Shown here piece after piece: positions 45,062 through 56,896 of a DNA stretch of 64,000 nucleotides. Each line of letters starts with the position of its first letter. The first letter of the stretch is position 1. This DNA comes from Triatoma infestans (taxonomy: Eukaryota; Arthropoda; Insecta; Hemiptera; Reduviidae): contig JAAEAF010014397.1 in assembly GCA_011037195.1 (NCBI GenBank), positions 124,001 through 188,000 of the forward strand, in the 5' to 3' direction. Under the pieces are notes generated by a model. The model did no database searches, had not been told where the DNA came from, and saw only the letters and a program-made list of their open reading frames with translations. The position numbers were made by a program, and so were the translations under genes.

Positions 45062-45538
45062 AAATGACCTTCTCGGCTCAAAGGATACAAGCGCAGTCAC
45101 TGCCCAACAGATGAGGTTGCTAATTGTATAATGTCTGCCGGAATTGCTGAGCAGATTTGGATTAAGTCTTCTCTAAGTGTTTCTGGAGTTGGTGATTCAC
45201 TGACATAAATTTTTTTTTTGTGATATCACCAAAGAAAAAAATTCAAGAGGGATTAAATCTGGAGATCTGGAAGGCCAGTTTACCAGTCCCTGTCTGCCGA
45301 TCCAGCTGTTACAGAACATCTCATTCACTTCTCTTCTTGCCGCTAAGCCATAGTACGCGGGACAACCATCTTTTTGGAACCACATTTTTGTTCTGACATT
45401 CAATGACACAACCTTCAACAACTGTTATAACTCTTGGCGAATAAAATTAACGTATTCTTGCTCATTTAAGGTATCTGGCGGAAAGTATGGGCCAATAGTT
45501 TTATCTCCAACAATTCCACACCATACATTAACAGGCAG
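45062..45538 (-). pseudogene. Mariner-like transposase, C-terminal half
   Basis: The minus translation reads VWCGIVGDKTIGPYFPPDTL, a stop, then WFQKDGCPAYYGLAARREVN (second catalytic aspartate in QKDG), FCNSWIGRQGLVNWPSRSPD, LIPLEFF (third catalytic position; the usual PLDFF is read as PLEFF), and after a frame change LREDLIQICSAIP and REGHFE-stop. These belong to the Tc1/mariner DDE superfamily. The substitution, an internal stop and the frameshift indicate an inactive copy. The N-terminal helix-turn-helix region is absent. Confidence 0.8.
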
Positions 45539-45620
45539 ATGTTCAGTAACCGCTGGATCGGTTATCACTGGAGAGGGACCGATAAGCTGGCCTTCCAGAA
45601 CGCCAGATTTAATCTGAAAC

Positions 45621-45885
45621 TATTCATTACAAAAAAAAACAAAAAAAAAACACTATCAATTAACATAGCTGTGATTTTTGCTAAACACTCTAATAATTAT
45701 ATTGAACCTTGTGTTCAATTTTGAGAAATAGATGTTGAATTATTCAATTCCTTCTTTGGTCGAAACGTCTCAAGACAAAAATAAAACATAAAACAACTGG
45801 GAAGTTGTACTGCGACTAATCCTAAAAAGAAGATTCTAATAATATTTTCTGGACAAGAAATTTTCTAAAGTAATATATATTACTT
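45621..45885. other. Unassigned stretch
   Basis: No recognised feature. Confidence 0.4.
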
Positions 45886-46463
45886 TCTCTTACTCCTGGC
45901 AAAAGGAAGTACTGCAATCGTATCAAATTTCTGATATCAAGTTTTCTTACCGGAAATGTTTTGAGTTTCTCTGAGTACAAAATAAAAAAATGTGATTTTT
46001 AGAAATTGGTCTGTTTGTCTATGTTTTGTCAGTATAACTAAAAATAGAAAATCATAGAAAGTTCAAACATGATATTTTGTTTAAGCTCTAACAGAGCACC
46101 CGATAATAAGATTTGATTTTTGATTTTGGTACTTAATTTGTAGTTAGTTTGAAGAAAATCGGTTGTCGGAATGTGAGACTTTACTGAACAGTTTTTTTTT
46201 CTGTTTTTGCGATTTTTTTCGATAAAGATACCGAGTTTCTTTGAATTTGATGTACTAACTAGACCCATCCATTTTGTTTGAAACATTTTTTCGAATTCTA
46301 GATTGTAGCGGGATTCTGGAAGAACTGGAGGAAGCTCCTAACCAGACTTCTAATGTAAAGCCAATTAGTTAAACCAATTAGATATTCCAAGTTTGATAGA
46401 TATTTTTCAATAATATCTATGTCAGTTGCAGTAAGAGAGAGTCGTGTAAGTGTTTCACGACTG
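45886..46463 (+). mobile_element. Family X, both ends present, one core unit
   Basis: The 5' subterminal repeat ACTTTCTCTTACTCC lies at 45889-45903. The 3' end is GCAGTAAGAGAGAGTCGTG, then AGTCGTG...CACGACT, a 7-bp hairpin with compensated bases relative to GTGTGA/TCACAC of other copies, then T-rich DNA. One core unit. This copy defines both ends of the family. Confidence 0.85.
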
Positions 46464-46467
46464 CATT

Positions 46468-46520
<53 letters not shown>
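46464..46520. repeat. (ATTT)n/(ATT)n microsatellite
   Basis: TTTA repeats pass into TTA repeats. On the minus strand this is the (AAT)n tail of the SINE/LINE-tail chimera that follows. Confidence 0.85.
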
Positions 46521-46521
<1 letters not shown>

Positions 46522-46752
46522 GTATGTGGAGAAGGACCAAACCCCATGCTATCCAATGCTCTTCTGGGCCCAAAGATCGAAGCCTTCTCAGTGCACTCTA
46601 AATCCATCGGCCTTCGGAGAGTGTTCTCTCGCTACAAACAAAACTGCCCATCAACGAACTGTAAAAGGCTGTAAGTGAGCTGTAAGAGGCTCCTAGGAAA
46701 AAATAAAATCTAAGAGCAGCTACTGGACTCCAACCCCGCTTTGCTGGTCCAG
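46521..46752 (-). mobile_element. SINE1 variant with a LINE-like 3' tail
   Basis: On the minus strand a SINE1 body (46573-46752: GAGGCTCCTAGG..., ACACTCTCCGAAGGCC, GAGAAGGCTTC) is followed not by the usual tail but by 46521-46572. That segment matches the 3' end of the R1/LOA-like LINE at 27440-27495 (CAAACCCCATGCTATCCAA against CAAACCCTACGCTATCCAA). It ends in (AAT)n like that LINE. Confidence 0.7.
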
Positions 46753-48235
46753 ATTTTGGTTAGTCGTAATATTATTTTATACTCTAAATTAAATGTGTAT
46801 TTTAATTCTCTGCTGAATCCGTTTTTTTTCCTCTCCAATCGGTGTTCAGTGCTTATCTGAAGAACTGTATGACCTAGTTGAAAACAAAATTGGTTTAAAA
46901 TTCAAACTTCACACTCCTTTTAGTTTATTATAACTGGACAATTATTCTGGGGCATGCTTCGATACGCTGCCACGTTTCTTCCCAGAGCATTGAAGAAGAT
47001 TTATGGGGTACCTGAAGAAGCTTTGACCCAGAACGCGATAGTATTTGCAAAATCTGAAGGGAGATGCATGAGGATCCCGTACAATTCCTGACAGACGGCG
47101 ACGCTATCATTCAGAAAAGATTTAGAAGCCTGGGTGTTGGAGAAGAAAACGTCCACCCTACTACCTTCCCAGTGCCTCAGACATCGGCATCAGTAGGGGA
47201 CATAATAGACAACTTCATTAGGGTTCATTATACCCTTAAAAAAAAAAAAATAGGTTTCAACGTAAACAATCATCTGACGTAATAATTCACTTAATGAATA
47301 TTTTATCGTTTATTCAACTTTCTCAAATAAGATTTTAAAAACGCTTTTTGAAATTTTTATTTCAAACATGTTTCAGTTTTTTTTAAATAATTTTTTAGAA
47401 AAAACAAATTTGTTTTCTGAATCTTTTTGGGCGAATGTGTCAAATACATTCAAAATGCAATTTCTGTTAGTGATATATTGTTATCACAATTGGCAATGTC
47501 TAAAAATATTGACGCAAAAACGCATTGAGTTCGTTGCAATAGAAATAGTATGAAATTTTTCAAAAATAAAAGAAGAAAAAGGATAAAGCGACAGCCTAAT
47601 TTTTGCCCTCACCTATATTGAACTGGTTAGAACTTCAACTCAAATTAAATGTCGAAATGATTCCATATCGCAACAGCATATGGTAGAAGCTAGGGTAAGA
47701 ATTCTGTAATGTACAATATAACGTTGAGTCAAGATCAGAAGTTTAGAAGAACGCGCTTATGCAAAGAGAAAGACAATATTAATATTACTTAATTATATTC
47801 AGACATTTTCTTTAATTTTCACCAAATTCTGAAAAGTTAATATAATTATGTAAATATGGTTAAAAATAAAAAGTTAAAATAATTAAAATGAAACGTCTTT
47901 ATTGAAATTTACATAATTTGTAATTATAAATACCGTCCGGTTTGCGAAAAGTAGCAACTGAAGAGTCTCTTTAATACAATTATTATTAGGCGAGGTGAAA
48001 GGAATTTGTAAATATAAATTGAAAAATTATTCGTTTTTATGTGTACATATCAAACTTTATATAGAATTGACTATAAAGCCTATCATTAATAGATAGCACT
48101 TTCAAAAACAGTTGACAAAAACTAAATGTAAATATCAACAGTGAATGAATAAATAATATGTGTAAATAAAAAGAAAACAGTTGTTACTATTAATCTCTAT
48201 TATAATTTACAAAAAAAAAAAAAAAAATCTGGTGT
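46753..48235. other. Unassigned, with one coding-like patch
   Basis: Positions 46930-47230 are more G+C-rich and could be a relic exon or transposase end. Neither strand gives a domain I can name. At 46857-46885 there is a weak hammerhead-like string (CUGAAGA ... GAAAAC) without a palindromic stem III. Confidence 0.4.
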
Positions 48236-49205
48236 GAAACACTCATACAACTTCTCTTACTCCAGTTCTCAAAATTAAAATTGACAAATTTTATAGTTAG
48301 TGTACCAAATTTAAAGAAATTCTTCGGAAACTGAAAAAACTGTTGAAGTAAAGCGCACTTCCGGTTTACTATTTTCTTGAAAATCGGAATATTGCCATCT
48401 ATTTATTTCTAATTAATTTTGTTCGGATGAATTTTGTTTGTATAATCAACTATGATAGCACTTTAGAGAAAAACATAACCACACCCTCCCCTAAAAGTGC
48501 CCTTAATTGAATTTCCCCAGAGAAATGTTTTAACTAAAAGTGGTACATCTTTGTAAGTGTAGTTTATTAAGTTGTTTTAAGAAAATCGTCGAAGCTATTT
48601 TTGAGAAAATCGCGAAAAAATGAATAAATCATTTAGTAAAGTGGAAAAGTAAACGCTCTTCCGGTCCTCCGATTTCTTCAAACTCGGAATTCCAACAACA
48701 CATTTAATTCTAATTAATATTATTTAGATGACAGAATTGTATAAAAAACTGAAATAGCACTTTAGAGAAAAACCTAATCCCCAACCCTTCCTCAAAAGTG
48801 CCCTTAAATGAATTTTCCCGGAGAAATATTTCAAATAAAAGTTGTTGCTCTTTGTATTTATAGTTGATATACTATGTTTGAAAAAAATCGTCAGTGCCAT
48901 TTTTGAGAAAATTGCAAAAAAGTAAAAAGCCAACTAGTAAAGTGGTACTTCCGGTTGAGGACAGAAAACGTACTGTCAAATCACATTATGATAACTAAAT
49001 GGAATATCAAGTTTCAACTTTCTACGGTTTTTCGATTTTAAGCTATGCTTTTTACATTCACACACACACACAGACCATTTGCTAAAAACCATTTTTTTGA
49101 CTCAGGGGACCTCAAAACGGATATTTCCGATGAAAACTCGATATAAAAAATTTGACACGATTACAATACTTCCTCTAATAAGAGGTGAAAGAGAAAGTAA
49201 AAAAA
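48236..49205 (-). mobile_element. Family X, full length, tandem core
   Basis: From left: an A-run, TGGTGTGAAACACTCAT (3' hairpin side), ACTTCTCTTACTCCAG (3' subterminal repeat), then core units marked by CTTCCGGT at about 48357, 48658 and 48948 (periods of about 300 and 290 bp), a short CA tract at 49062-49074, and the 5' end GAAAGAGAAAGT. Length about 970 bp. Confidence 0.9.
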
Positions 49206-50023
49206 AAGCTTTGATAAAAATAAAATAAAAGTTTAACAGATTGTCCAGGCTGATTATTTTGGAATTATGCTGATCGTTATTAAATGTTACATTGAAGAAT
49301 CACAAACGCTTTCTATAAGCCACAAGTTGTTGCTACTTTGTGAAGTGGCTGTTCTCATAAATTGACAATTGATTTTTTATATAGACATTGAAATGATTAT
49401 TTTCAAATATTACAGGATACTATAATTGTTTTTCTTATGGGAGCCGTTCAGTGAGCCTCGCTGGCTCTTCTCGCCGGGAAATAGGACAAACTTTAAAAAC
49501 ATGAATAGCGGGAGGCAGAAATTTTGTACAAGAGCTACTCGACACTATATATTATTTATATGGGTACATAATACTGTCTGATTAAAATATAGAAGAATGG
49601 GCACTAGTAGCAGTGTTATACTATATACAATTAGGAAAATATCATGCTCTTTGTATGGCTATTCAGGGCCCTAATAAGTTTTTAGCCTATAAATTGCTCT
49701 ACTGTTTTTTTTTCTTTTTCAAATTAAATATGCCTCGAATTTCTTGGCAGTGATTGTACGCCTTTTTATAATTTTTTTATTTCACTCAGCTCCCTAAAAA
49801 TACCAGAAAATTTTTGTAATTTTATTAATTTTATATTGTTTTCCTGTTTTTATTAGCACTGACTAAGTCAGTAATATTATGAGATATTTTCTGTTTGATG
49901 ACAATTTTTAAAAAATAAAAAATAGAAACAAATATAATGGTCCTTTTCGCTTTAAAAAAAAAGAAAAAAAATTGACCTTGCGGCTAACTTTATAATCTTT
50001 AAATCTGTTTATCCTTCCTTGGT
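49206..50023. other. Unassigned A+T-rich stretch
   Basis: No gene recognised. Confidence 0.45.
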
Positions 50024-51185
50024 GAGTAGGGTTACCAAGCGCCCTACTTTGGAAGGACTTGTGTGCTACAATATTAAGTTTCGTCCACTGTATTATCTCC
50101 TGTGAAAAAAAAGTTTGGCCATGTCCTAATTTGTCCGAAAATTGTTCTAAAATCCAACACTGAATTAATACAAAAAAAAAAACTTGTTGCTGTGTTGCTT
50201 CTACTTCTAAAAATTTTGTGCCATTCAAAAACCATTTGAATTGTGTGAAACGGTTCTCCGGTTCTACTATAATTATTCGTTGCAATCATCCTTTGAATGA
50301 AACCTGCTTAATGTTTGTTAAAACTCGGCTGGCTTATAGTTTTTATCAATATATTAATAGAAATAATCGAAATAATTTCAATTGTTGATGATGTTTTCTA
50401 ATTATGTTGAAACTTTAACGAGAAACACGTTTTGTTCCATTGTTACCGAAAAATATCCCTCCTAATAATGAAATATTGGAATAAGTATATAGAGAGTTTA
50501 AAAAGAACGCTTTAATATTTTATAAAAATGCATTGAAAAATTAAATATAGAAACTGACAATTTACAAATTTAAAAAATTAGGTCAATTTCCAAAATTCTT
50601 TCCAGGATAAGATACACTTTAATATTTTCATTATAAAATTAAAAAAATTGTTGTTGATACAAAGTGCGATTTACAATGAATACGCTATGCAAGGAAATCC
50701 GAGTTTGAACGATAAATCTGTCAACGACAAAAATGGTTAACTTTTTTTTTCAATCAGCAAACAATGGAGAGCAATTATCGGGCCAATTAAAAATATGTAA
50801 ATATATATTTGTTTGCGATTCCAGCTCACAATACTGTTGTTGGTAGAAAATTGAATTTAATAGAGTGCCAGTGGAAAGATGATGGAAACTGGATGTTAAT
50901 TGATACGGTAAAATGTACGGTCAAATATAATTTTCACAATATTACAAGTAGGCAATTTTTTGATAATATCTTTAAAAATAAGCCACGTCTTAAGCAGTGT
51001 AGGCACGTCTCAAAAATATTATTTTTTTATAATACAAAATGAAGCCAATCGTCTCTAACAGATTTATGTGTTACACACTCACATATGTATTATGTTTATT
51101 AACAACTTAATCAAAGAAATATTAAAAATAAATTAGTTATCCCTACTTTGTCATTTGAAATTGTCCTACTTTCCTACTTACGTTA
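50024..51185 (+). mobile_element. hAT transposon remnant (limits approximate)
   Basis: The left side has AGTAGGGTTACCAAGC and CCCTACTTTGGAAGGAC. The right side has CCCTACTTTG and GTCCTACTTTCC. Repeated CCTACTTT blocks beside a hATC-type coding fragment suggest a hAT element. I cannot define exact terminal inverted repeats or the 8-bp duplication. Confidence 0.5.
50797..51041 (+). pseudogene. hAT transposase C-terminal dimerisation fragment
   Basis: The translation FAIPAHNTVVGRKLNLIECQ, then WKDDGNWMLIDTVKCTVKYN and KPRLKQCRHVSK matches the C-terminal signature of a hAT subgroup, where the usual form is roughly FS.P..N..VERVFS......W.D.RNRL....V. Here the VERVFS segment is read VGRKLN, so the key E and F are lost. 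The frame is open for 77 codons, but the catalytic part upstream is not recognisable. It acts, in family terms, in transposase dimerisation. Confidence 0.7.
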
Positions 51186-53989
51186 ATTTCTCGCTTACTC
51201 TTGCCTGACTGTTATAGGATGACCCTCAGCAGGAAATTATTGTCAATGCGCAAAGTTATGTGCACGGTAGTAAATAAAGAAACAAATAATAATTCTTAGA
51301 AATATGATCAGGCTGTTGATGAATCTTTTACATGCAAAACATACATGTACATTTGCCCAGACTACTTTCGTACGCAAAATCAATTTTAGTTATTTTTATT
51401 TTTTTAAATTACTTTTAATATTAAAAGAAAAAGGTTATGGAGTTGTTTTGAAGTACACGTGGGTTTTAGACGATAAGATATGGGCGCACTGTTGTGTTTG
51501 TTGAGGTATTTGTAGTTGAGTTAGTAGTTTGTTTGTGAGTACAATGAGTCAGACGGGTATGTGCTGCATCACACTCACTACTCCCTGGGTGAGAGAGAGG
51601 TAAAGTGATGCTGGGACAGGTACACAGTACAGTGGGCGTGGCACACAGGCCAGGTAGGTGTGCACGCACCGACATATCGACCAGCCTCATCCCCTCTTCT
51701 TTACTCCTTCACCCCTCTTCGGAATACCATACAGAGAACGCTACAGCTCCACCTAGTAGCTTAAATAATGAACGCAAAACTCTCTCTACGCTCACTCCTA
51801 CACGCACACACACACACGCACACACCACATATACATTGAAAACACAACCTACAACCAACATTCAACCTCATGCACTGGTACCCTTGGAGTTTTTACCTCA
51901 TACCTGAACCACCATTCTAATACCTAGCCTATACCTTCACCTACGATTAGCAAGTAAAGCTAATTTAGACTGTTTAAGAACCATTTAACATTTGCTGCGT
52001 TTGGCCTTTTCAAATTATAATGAATATAAACTTTATTTTTTTTTTTTTTTGTATTCTTGTCTGTATTTGTTTTCTTTGCTTTCTTTACTGTAAAACTATA
52101 GCCCTTATTAGGAGTTCTGTAGATGCTGATATTGTTTGCATCAAGTTGATATAGAAATTATTGTTTTAATCAATATTTGGAACGGTTAAAATATAGCGCA
52201 TTCATAGGCTGAGATAGGAGAATCCAATTTGGCTTATTGCTTGCACTCTATTCCTAAATGGAAAAAAATAAACTTTTATCAGCATGTTCACAGAATGTCT
52301 TCAAAAAGGTTTAAGTTATTGTCGACATGATATTTTGATTTTAATTTAACGAAATATTGTTATTACTTTCTCGTTAATGATATTGAAGTGGGCAAACTAA
52401 GTAAGGGCGAGCAGACTGGAGAGATTTCCGCCAACAACGCTGCTATCAGAAATACAGTGTTCCACTAGAGCTCTCCAGTACGAAACTCCTTAGAAGCGAA
52501 ACTGTTTTGCAACCTTTAATTCGGCAGAAGCATAGCTTGTAGAATGAATATCTTCCAAATCTTATAGAAGAGTATCCAGCTACACTGACAAACCAGATAA
52601 ATCAGCTCGCATGGGTTGGGATTTCATTGTGTAATTGATAGACTAAGCGATTACGGCAGACCGGGTGATATTTGAATATTGGGTGAGTTTTGTTCCTGCT
52701 CAAACTTATGGGTTACTTATTTGTTTTTTAATTAGCGCAGTTCGTCACTCTTGAATTGCTATTGACAATATTGGTTAATAAAATTATTTATTCGTTTTTA
52801 TATTTATTATTTATAAATTTATATACATACATAATATACAATTTTACAGGTTTAATTCATAATTAAAATACGGTAAGGATTATACCTTGATAATTAATTG
52901 TAATTTTTCCTTTAGATAATCTGATGGGATATTAAAAAAGGACCCAATGTGGTAAATAAAATATAATTTTTTATTTTATTATGTAATCATCATAAATAAA
53001 TATTACGTTTTGTAAGTTCTAGCTTAGCTTAAAAAAATTTAGTTATGCTTGATGAATCTAATTTCCCCACCTCACAATCTTGATAGCATATTGTTCTAAA
53101 CCGGAAGTTGTATCAAGCTAGATCGGTGTACAGACACCCAAATAGAAAACGGTCTTCTCGGAATACAGAAAATGGGGTTTCCATAATAAAAAAACTTCAT
53201 ATCAAAATTTTGAAACGAACAAAAATAGCTGTGAAAACTGTTTACATTTTAATGGTTAATAATCCTAATATAATTTGGATAACATTTGGCCGTTTGTGAT
53301 TAACATATACAATGTATCACTGAATAAAGGAAAATAGCATGAGTTATTGATTTTGATTATTAATCATGATTATTTTGTCTTTATCTATCAGCATTGGTTG
53401 ATTGATTTTAGTCTGGGTGTAAGTATATATTCAACAATATTGAATGATAAGAAATCGTCCCCTTCCATAAGTCAATAAGATTTTGTCTCTACGCTTGAGA
53501 CGTTTTCTATTTTGATACAATGGCTTTAAAAAGATGTATATCTTTTGTGTTTCCATAAATTAAATAATAAAAACATTCTAGGCAACGATTTCGGGTATTC
53601 AACCATTCTACGTAGTGGCCAATTGTAAAAAGACTGATGTTTTTCGTTTAGTTAAATATCAGGTACAAGCGAGAACAATCTTGGACGTGAACAAAACTTC
53701 ATCTATCATTTTTTTACATCTGAGACAATAATCAGTATTCAGTAAGGAAGGCTAAGGGTGAATCTTGGAGTAGAGCTTGGTCTGAAGTAAATCATACAAG
53801 TGGTATGCAAAGACTATACTGTCGTGGAAATCCATAAGAAAATTAAAAAACGACAAAAGCCAAACTGTGTATTTCGTGTTGTATGATCATCCAAAATAAA
53901 AGATTTTTTTTAAGTATCTTTTATGAGTGTGAAGATAGAGATTCTCGTGTGTATGTGTATCTGTGCACAAGATAACTGCGATTCGATGA
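51186..53989. other. Unassigned, with a G+C-rich island at 51490-51910
   Basis: The island has CA-rich, CpG-containing sequence (GTGTGCACGCACCGACATATC) and several short open frames without domains. It may be a promoter or 5' UTR region, but I see no gene attached to it. Positions 52380-52680 are also of normal complexity and unassigned. Confidence 0.4.
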
Positions 53990-55300
53990 AGCATATCTTG
54001 GAGGAGGAAGTCAGAGATAGTTTTACAGAACTCAAGAAGTGGAAAGGCGTTAGGCTTAGAGGCTATATGATGGAACTAAATTAACATGGAGCGCTCAAAA
54101 AAATATACAGCCCGGTGCTGGAAGGAGACAGTATCCTTCATTATCGTACATTGTACCTGTATATAAAAAAAAAGACTCCAAAGGGATCAGGGGGGATTAC
54201 CGAGGAATTACTGTGAGTCTTCTTTCAGCCGTGTATTATGTAGATTATCCACAGAAATGTGGTGGAAATGACAAAAACAAGCCAGATCGAAAAGCAGGCA
54301 GGATTTATTTCTGGACGATCATGTAACCACGTTTTTTTTACAATGCTCAAGGAAATCATGGTGGCAAAAACTGATGAACACTGAAGGACTTCGCCAGGGA
54401 TTGTGAAATGTCCCCTACAATTTTTAAAATTTATCTGGATAGCGTAATAAAGAATTAGAATGCTTCTTGCAGAGGAATGGCTATTCTAATAGGAGATTAA
54501 AATTTGTACTCCCTCTTATTCGCTGATGAACAGGTTATTTTACCTCTAGCCCGCGAGGATAGTAAGTGCCTTATAAGAAAACTGCTAGAAGGTTATGAAG
54601 CTGGCGGCTTCAAAGTTAATATCTCTAAATCCAAATACTTGGTTATGGGGAGGAGTTGATTGTAGCTCTCAAGGCATTAGGTTGTCCGCCGTTTCAATAC
54701 TTGAGTTCAATAATAGATAAAGCCGGCAGCTGTGAGGCTGACAGTTCTAATTAGGGCGATCCGAATCCTGTGATCCGTTGCTTGTACGGAGTTCTTTGGA
54801 TCAAAGATATCTCAATAGATACAAGAAGTCTCATTCTTAGACCAATATTGGCGGAGAAGCTGGTTACAGTTACTGAGCATATCAGGTAGAAAGTAAATGA
54901 AGTAGTGTTAGGTGGCCTGAGAAGCAGTTGAGATTTTATCTTCTGCGTAGAAGATTAAAAACATCGATAACCATGCTTATGAAAGCACAGTAGAGCGCAG
55001 TTGAGATGAGAAATGCGATCTATACAGTGGTACAGTCATGTATACAGCGAATGGGGCAATTACGGTGGCCAAAAAGAATGCTTTGGTAGAAAAATCAAAA
55101 AAAGGGGCGTCCCAGAAATACATGAAAAGAAAGCGTAGCCGGAGCAATGGATGTTCTGTTCGCGGCCCTAGAAGGAGGACTGGAATGACTGTCTCACATG
55201 GTCTCTGGGAGTTAAGAGTAACCACGGGAATCGTAGAAACAATAAAAAAAAAGAAAAAATGGAGTTCTATCAGGATCATTGAAGCCTCTAAGAAACTTCT
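53990..55300 (+). pseudogene. RTE-like LINE, heavily decayed
   Basis: The plus strand holds scattered blocks of a reverse transcriptase in the right order: GIRGDYRGITVSLLS (54185-54230), KQAGFISGRSCNHVFFTMLK (54290-54350), YSLLFADEQVILPLARED (54510-54560; the second catalytic D of FADD is read as E), GGFKVNISKSKYLVMG (54600-54650), and a basic RGVPEIHEKK-like end near 55110. Many frameshifts and stops separate them. It is older than the RTE copy at 31-32 kb and from a different family. Confidence 0.75.
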
Positions 55301-55333
55301 ATCGAACTGGGGGGGAATTTTATTTTATTTTAT

Positions 55334-55551
55334 TTTTTTAATATAAGGCGCTTTAAAATCTATGGTCATTGGTGCCCGGTGCCTTCTCAGTGCCCACTAA
55401 ATCCATCGGCCTCCGGACAGTGTTCTGTCGTTATAGACAACACTGTCCATCACCGGACAGTAGGAACACCTAGGAAGGAAAAAATCTAAAGACAGCACAG
55501 CTAGACGCGAACCTGGGTCTTCCGCGTGCGAGGCGCTAACCACTGAGCTAG
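55334..55551 (-). mobile_element. SINE1 (CACTAAATCCATCGG subfamily)
   Basis: The reverse complement shows tail, body and head, with B box GGTTCGCGTC and A box TAGCTCAGTGGTTAGCGCC. It shares the inserted CTAAATCCATCGG block with the copy at 46573-46752, which sets these two apart from the main family. Confidence 0.85.
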
Positions 55552-56654
55552 CAATTTTACTTAATTTCATTTTGTTATTCAAGCAAAAAAAAAAAAAAAA
55601 ATCCACAAACAAAATGTCCGCACAATTATAAGTGGCCAACGAAAAAAGTCATACATAAATGTATACATTTTTATTCATTTATTTAAAAGTTTTACAGGGG
55701 AAAAAGTATATTTAAAATAATTTCACAAAGAATTTGAATTTCAGATGAGTTTTACTAGTTCTGTACAAATCTAAGAAAAGTATTAAGAAACTTTTATTTT
55801 TTTTTTTTTTTAACTTCAGAGTTTTTGTTTTGCGTAGGATTAGTACACTCATGGGGGGGGGGGGGGGGGGGGACTTTCCATTTATTAGTTGGAAAAATAT
55901 GTGGCATCTAGAATTTTTTCTTGGGTCTATGTTGTTACGTGTATTGCAATATCAACTAATTTCTTTAAGAAATTTTATCATAAAAGTCAAGAAAGTGGGC
56001 AAAACTAATAAATAATATTACTTTCATAAAACAGATAAACAGCTCAGTTTTTTGTAAAATGCAATTTTTTTTTTTTTGGAAAACTGTATTTTATGATTAT
56101 TTGAGAAATTTTTAATACAGTTTGTTTGACAAAAATAAATTATGAATTCAATTTCTTGTCAAAAAATGTTTGCTGAAATTTTTTTGGTTTCAGAATATTA
56201 AGAGTTTAATGAATACGGCGTTTTACTAATAAGTTATTTAAATAAAAATATTTTATAACAAATTAAAAAAAAATATATTAACTTTAATGTAATTATGTTG
56301 ATTTATATTGAAATTTTTTTTTTTTTTTTTAATGAGATCAGAGGGATATAAAGCAGAATATCATCCAATTTGTGTGGATTATGTTAAGCATATCTTGACA
56401 TTTGATTGACAACTGGATTGGGAATATATTGGAGATATTCACCAACTTAGAGATGCTGCAAACATACATTAGGTGGGCCTCTGCTTTATGATACAAATAG
56501 TTTGCTTTATGATATAACTTTTTCTATATAACTCTAAATTTCTCTTTATATAACTCTAAATATTATGTTCTTTTATAAAACTAAACTTGTCTTTATGTTT
56601 TTGAACTAACTAACAGCTAGGAAGCAGCTTCGCCATCATTTTTCTCTTACTTCT
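55552..56654. other. Unassigned, with a 20-nt G run
   Basis: A homopolymer of 20 G lies at 55853-55872. T-runs are at 55799-55811 and 56319-56330. No gene. Confidence 0.45.
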
Positions 56655-56896
56655 AAATGCTTCTCTTTTTTCTCATACTTCTTAATGTGACTGCGGTCTG
56701 GTCAAATTTTCGAAATTTAATTTTCCACCGGAAATACATATTTTGTGTGTGAAAAAACATTTCAGAAATGAAAAATCACAGGAAGCTAAAACTTGGTACA
56801 CCTGCATCTGACAAGAAAGGTCTTGGGCAAAATCCATTCAATCGGAAGTGCATGTTTACTGAATATTTTTTTTTCTAAGTTCTCCGCGATCGTCTT

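Larger units (their letters stand above)
44488..45620 (-). mobile_element. Mariner-like DNA transposon remnant
   Basis: The left end is a TA dinucleotide followed by CAGGGTGTCC, the terminal pattern of many mariner-type elements. A transposase pseudogene follows on the minus strand. The expected right end is missing: after 45538 the sequence turns into an inverted duplicate (45538-45620) of the transposase segment 45250-45330. Confidence 0.7.

Noticed and set aside
46857..46885. Another hammerhead ribozyme
   Set aside because: CUGAAGA and GAAAAC are present, but stem II is only three pairs and there is no self-complementary stem III or cleavage nucleotide in place.
49908..50285. 125-codon minus-strand open frame as a protein
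   Set aside because: It lies within the hAT remnant's noncoding flank and contains homopolymer-encoded F and K runs. No motif supports it.
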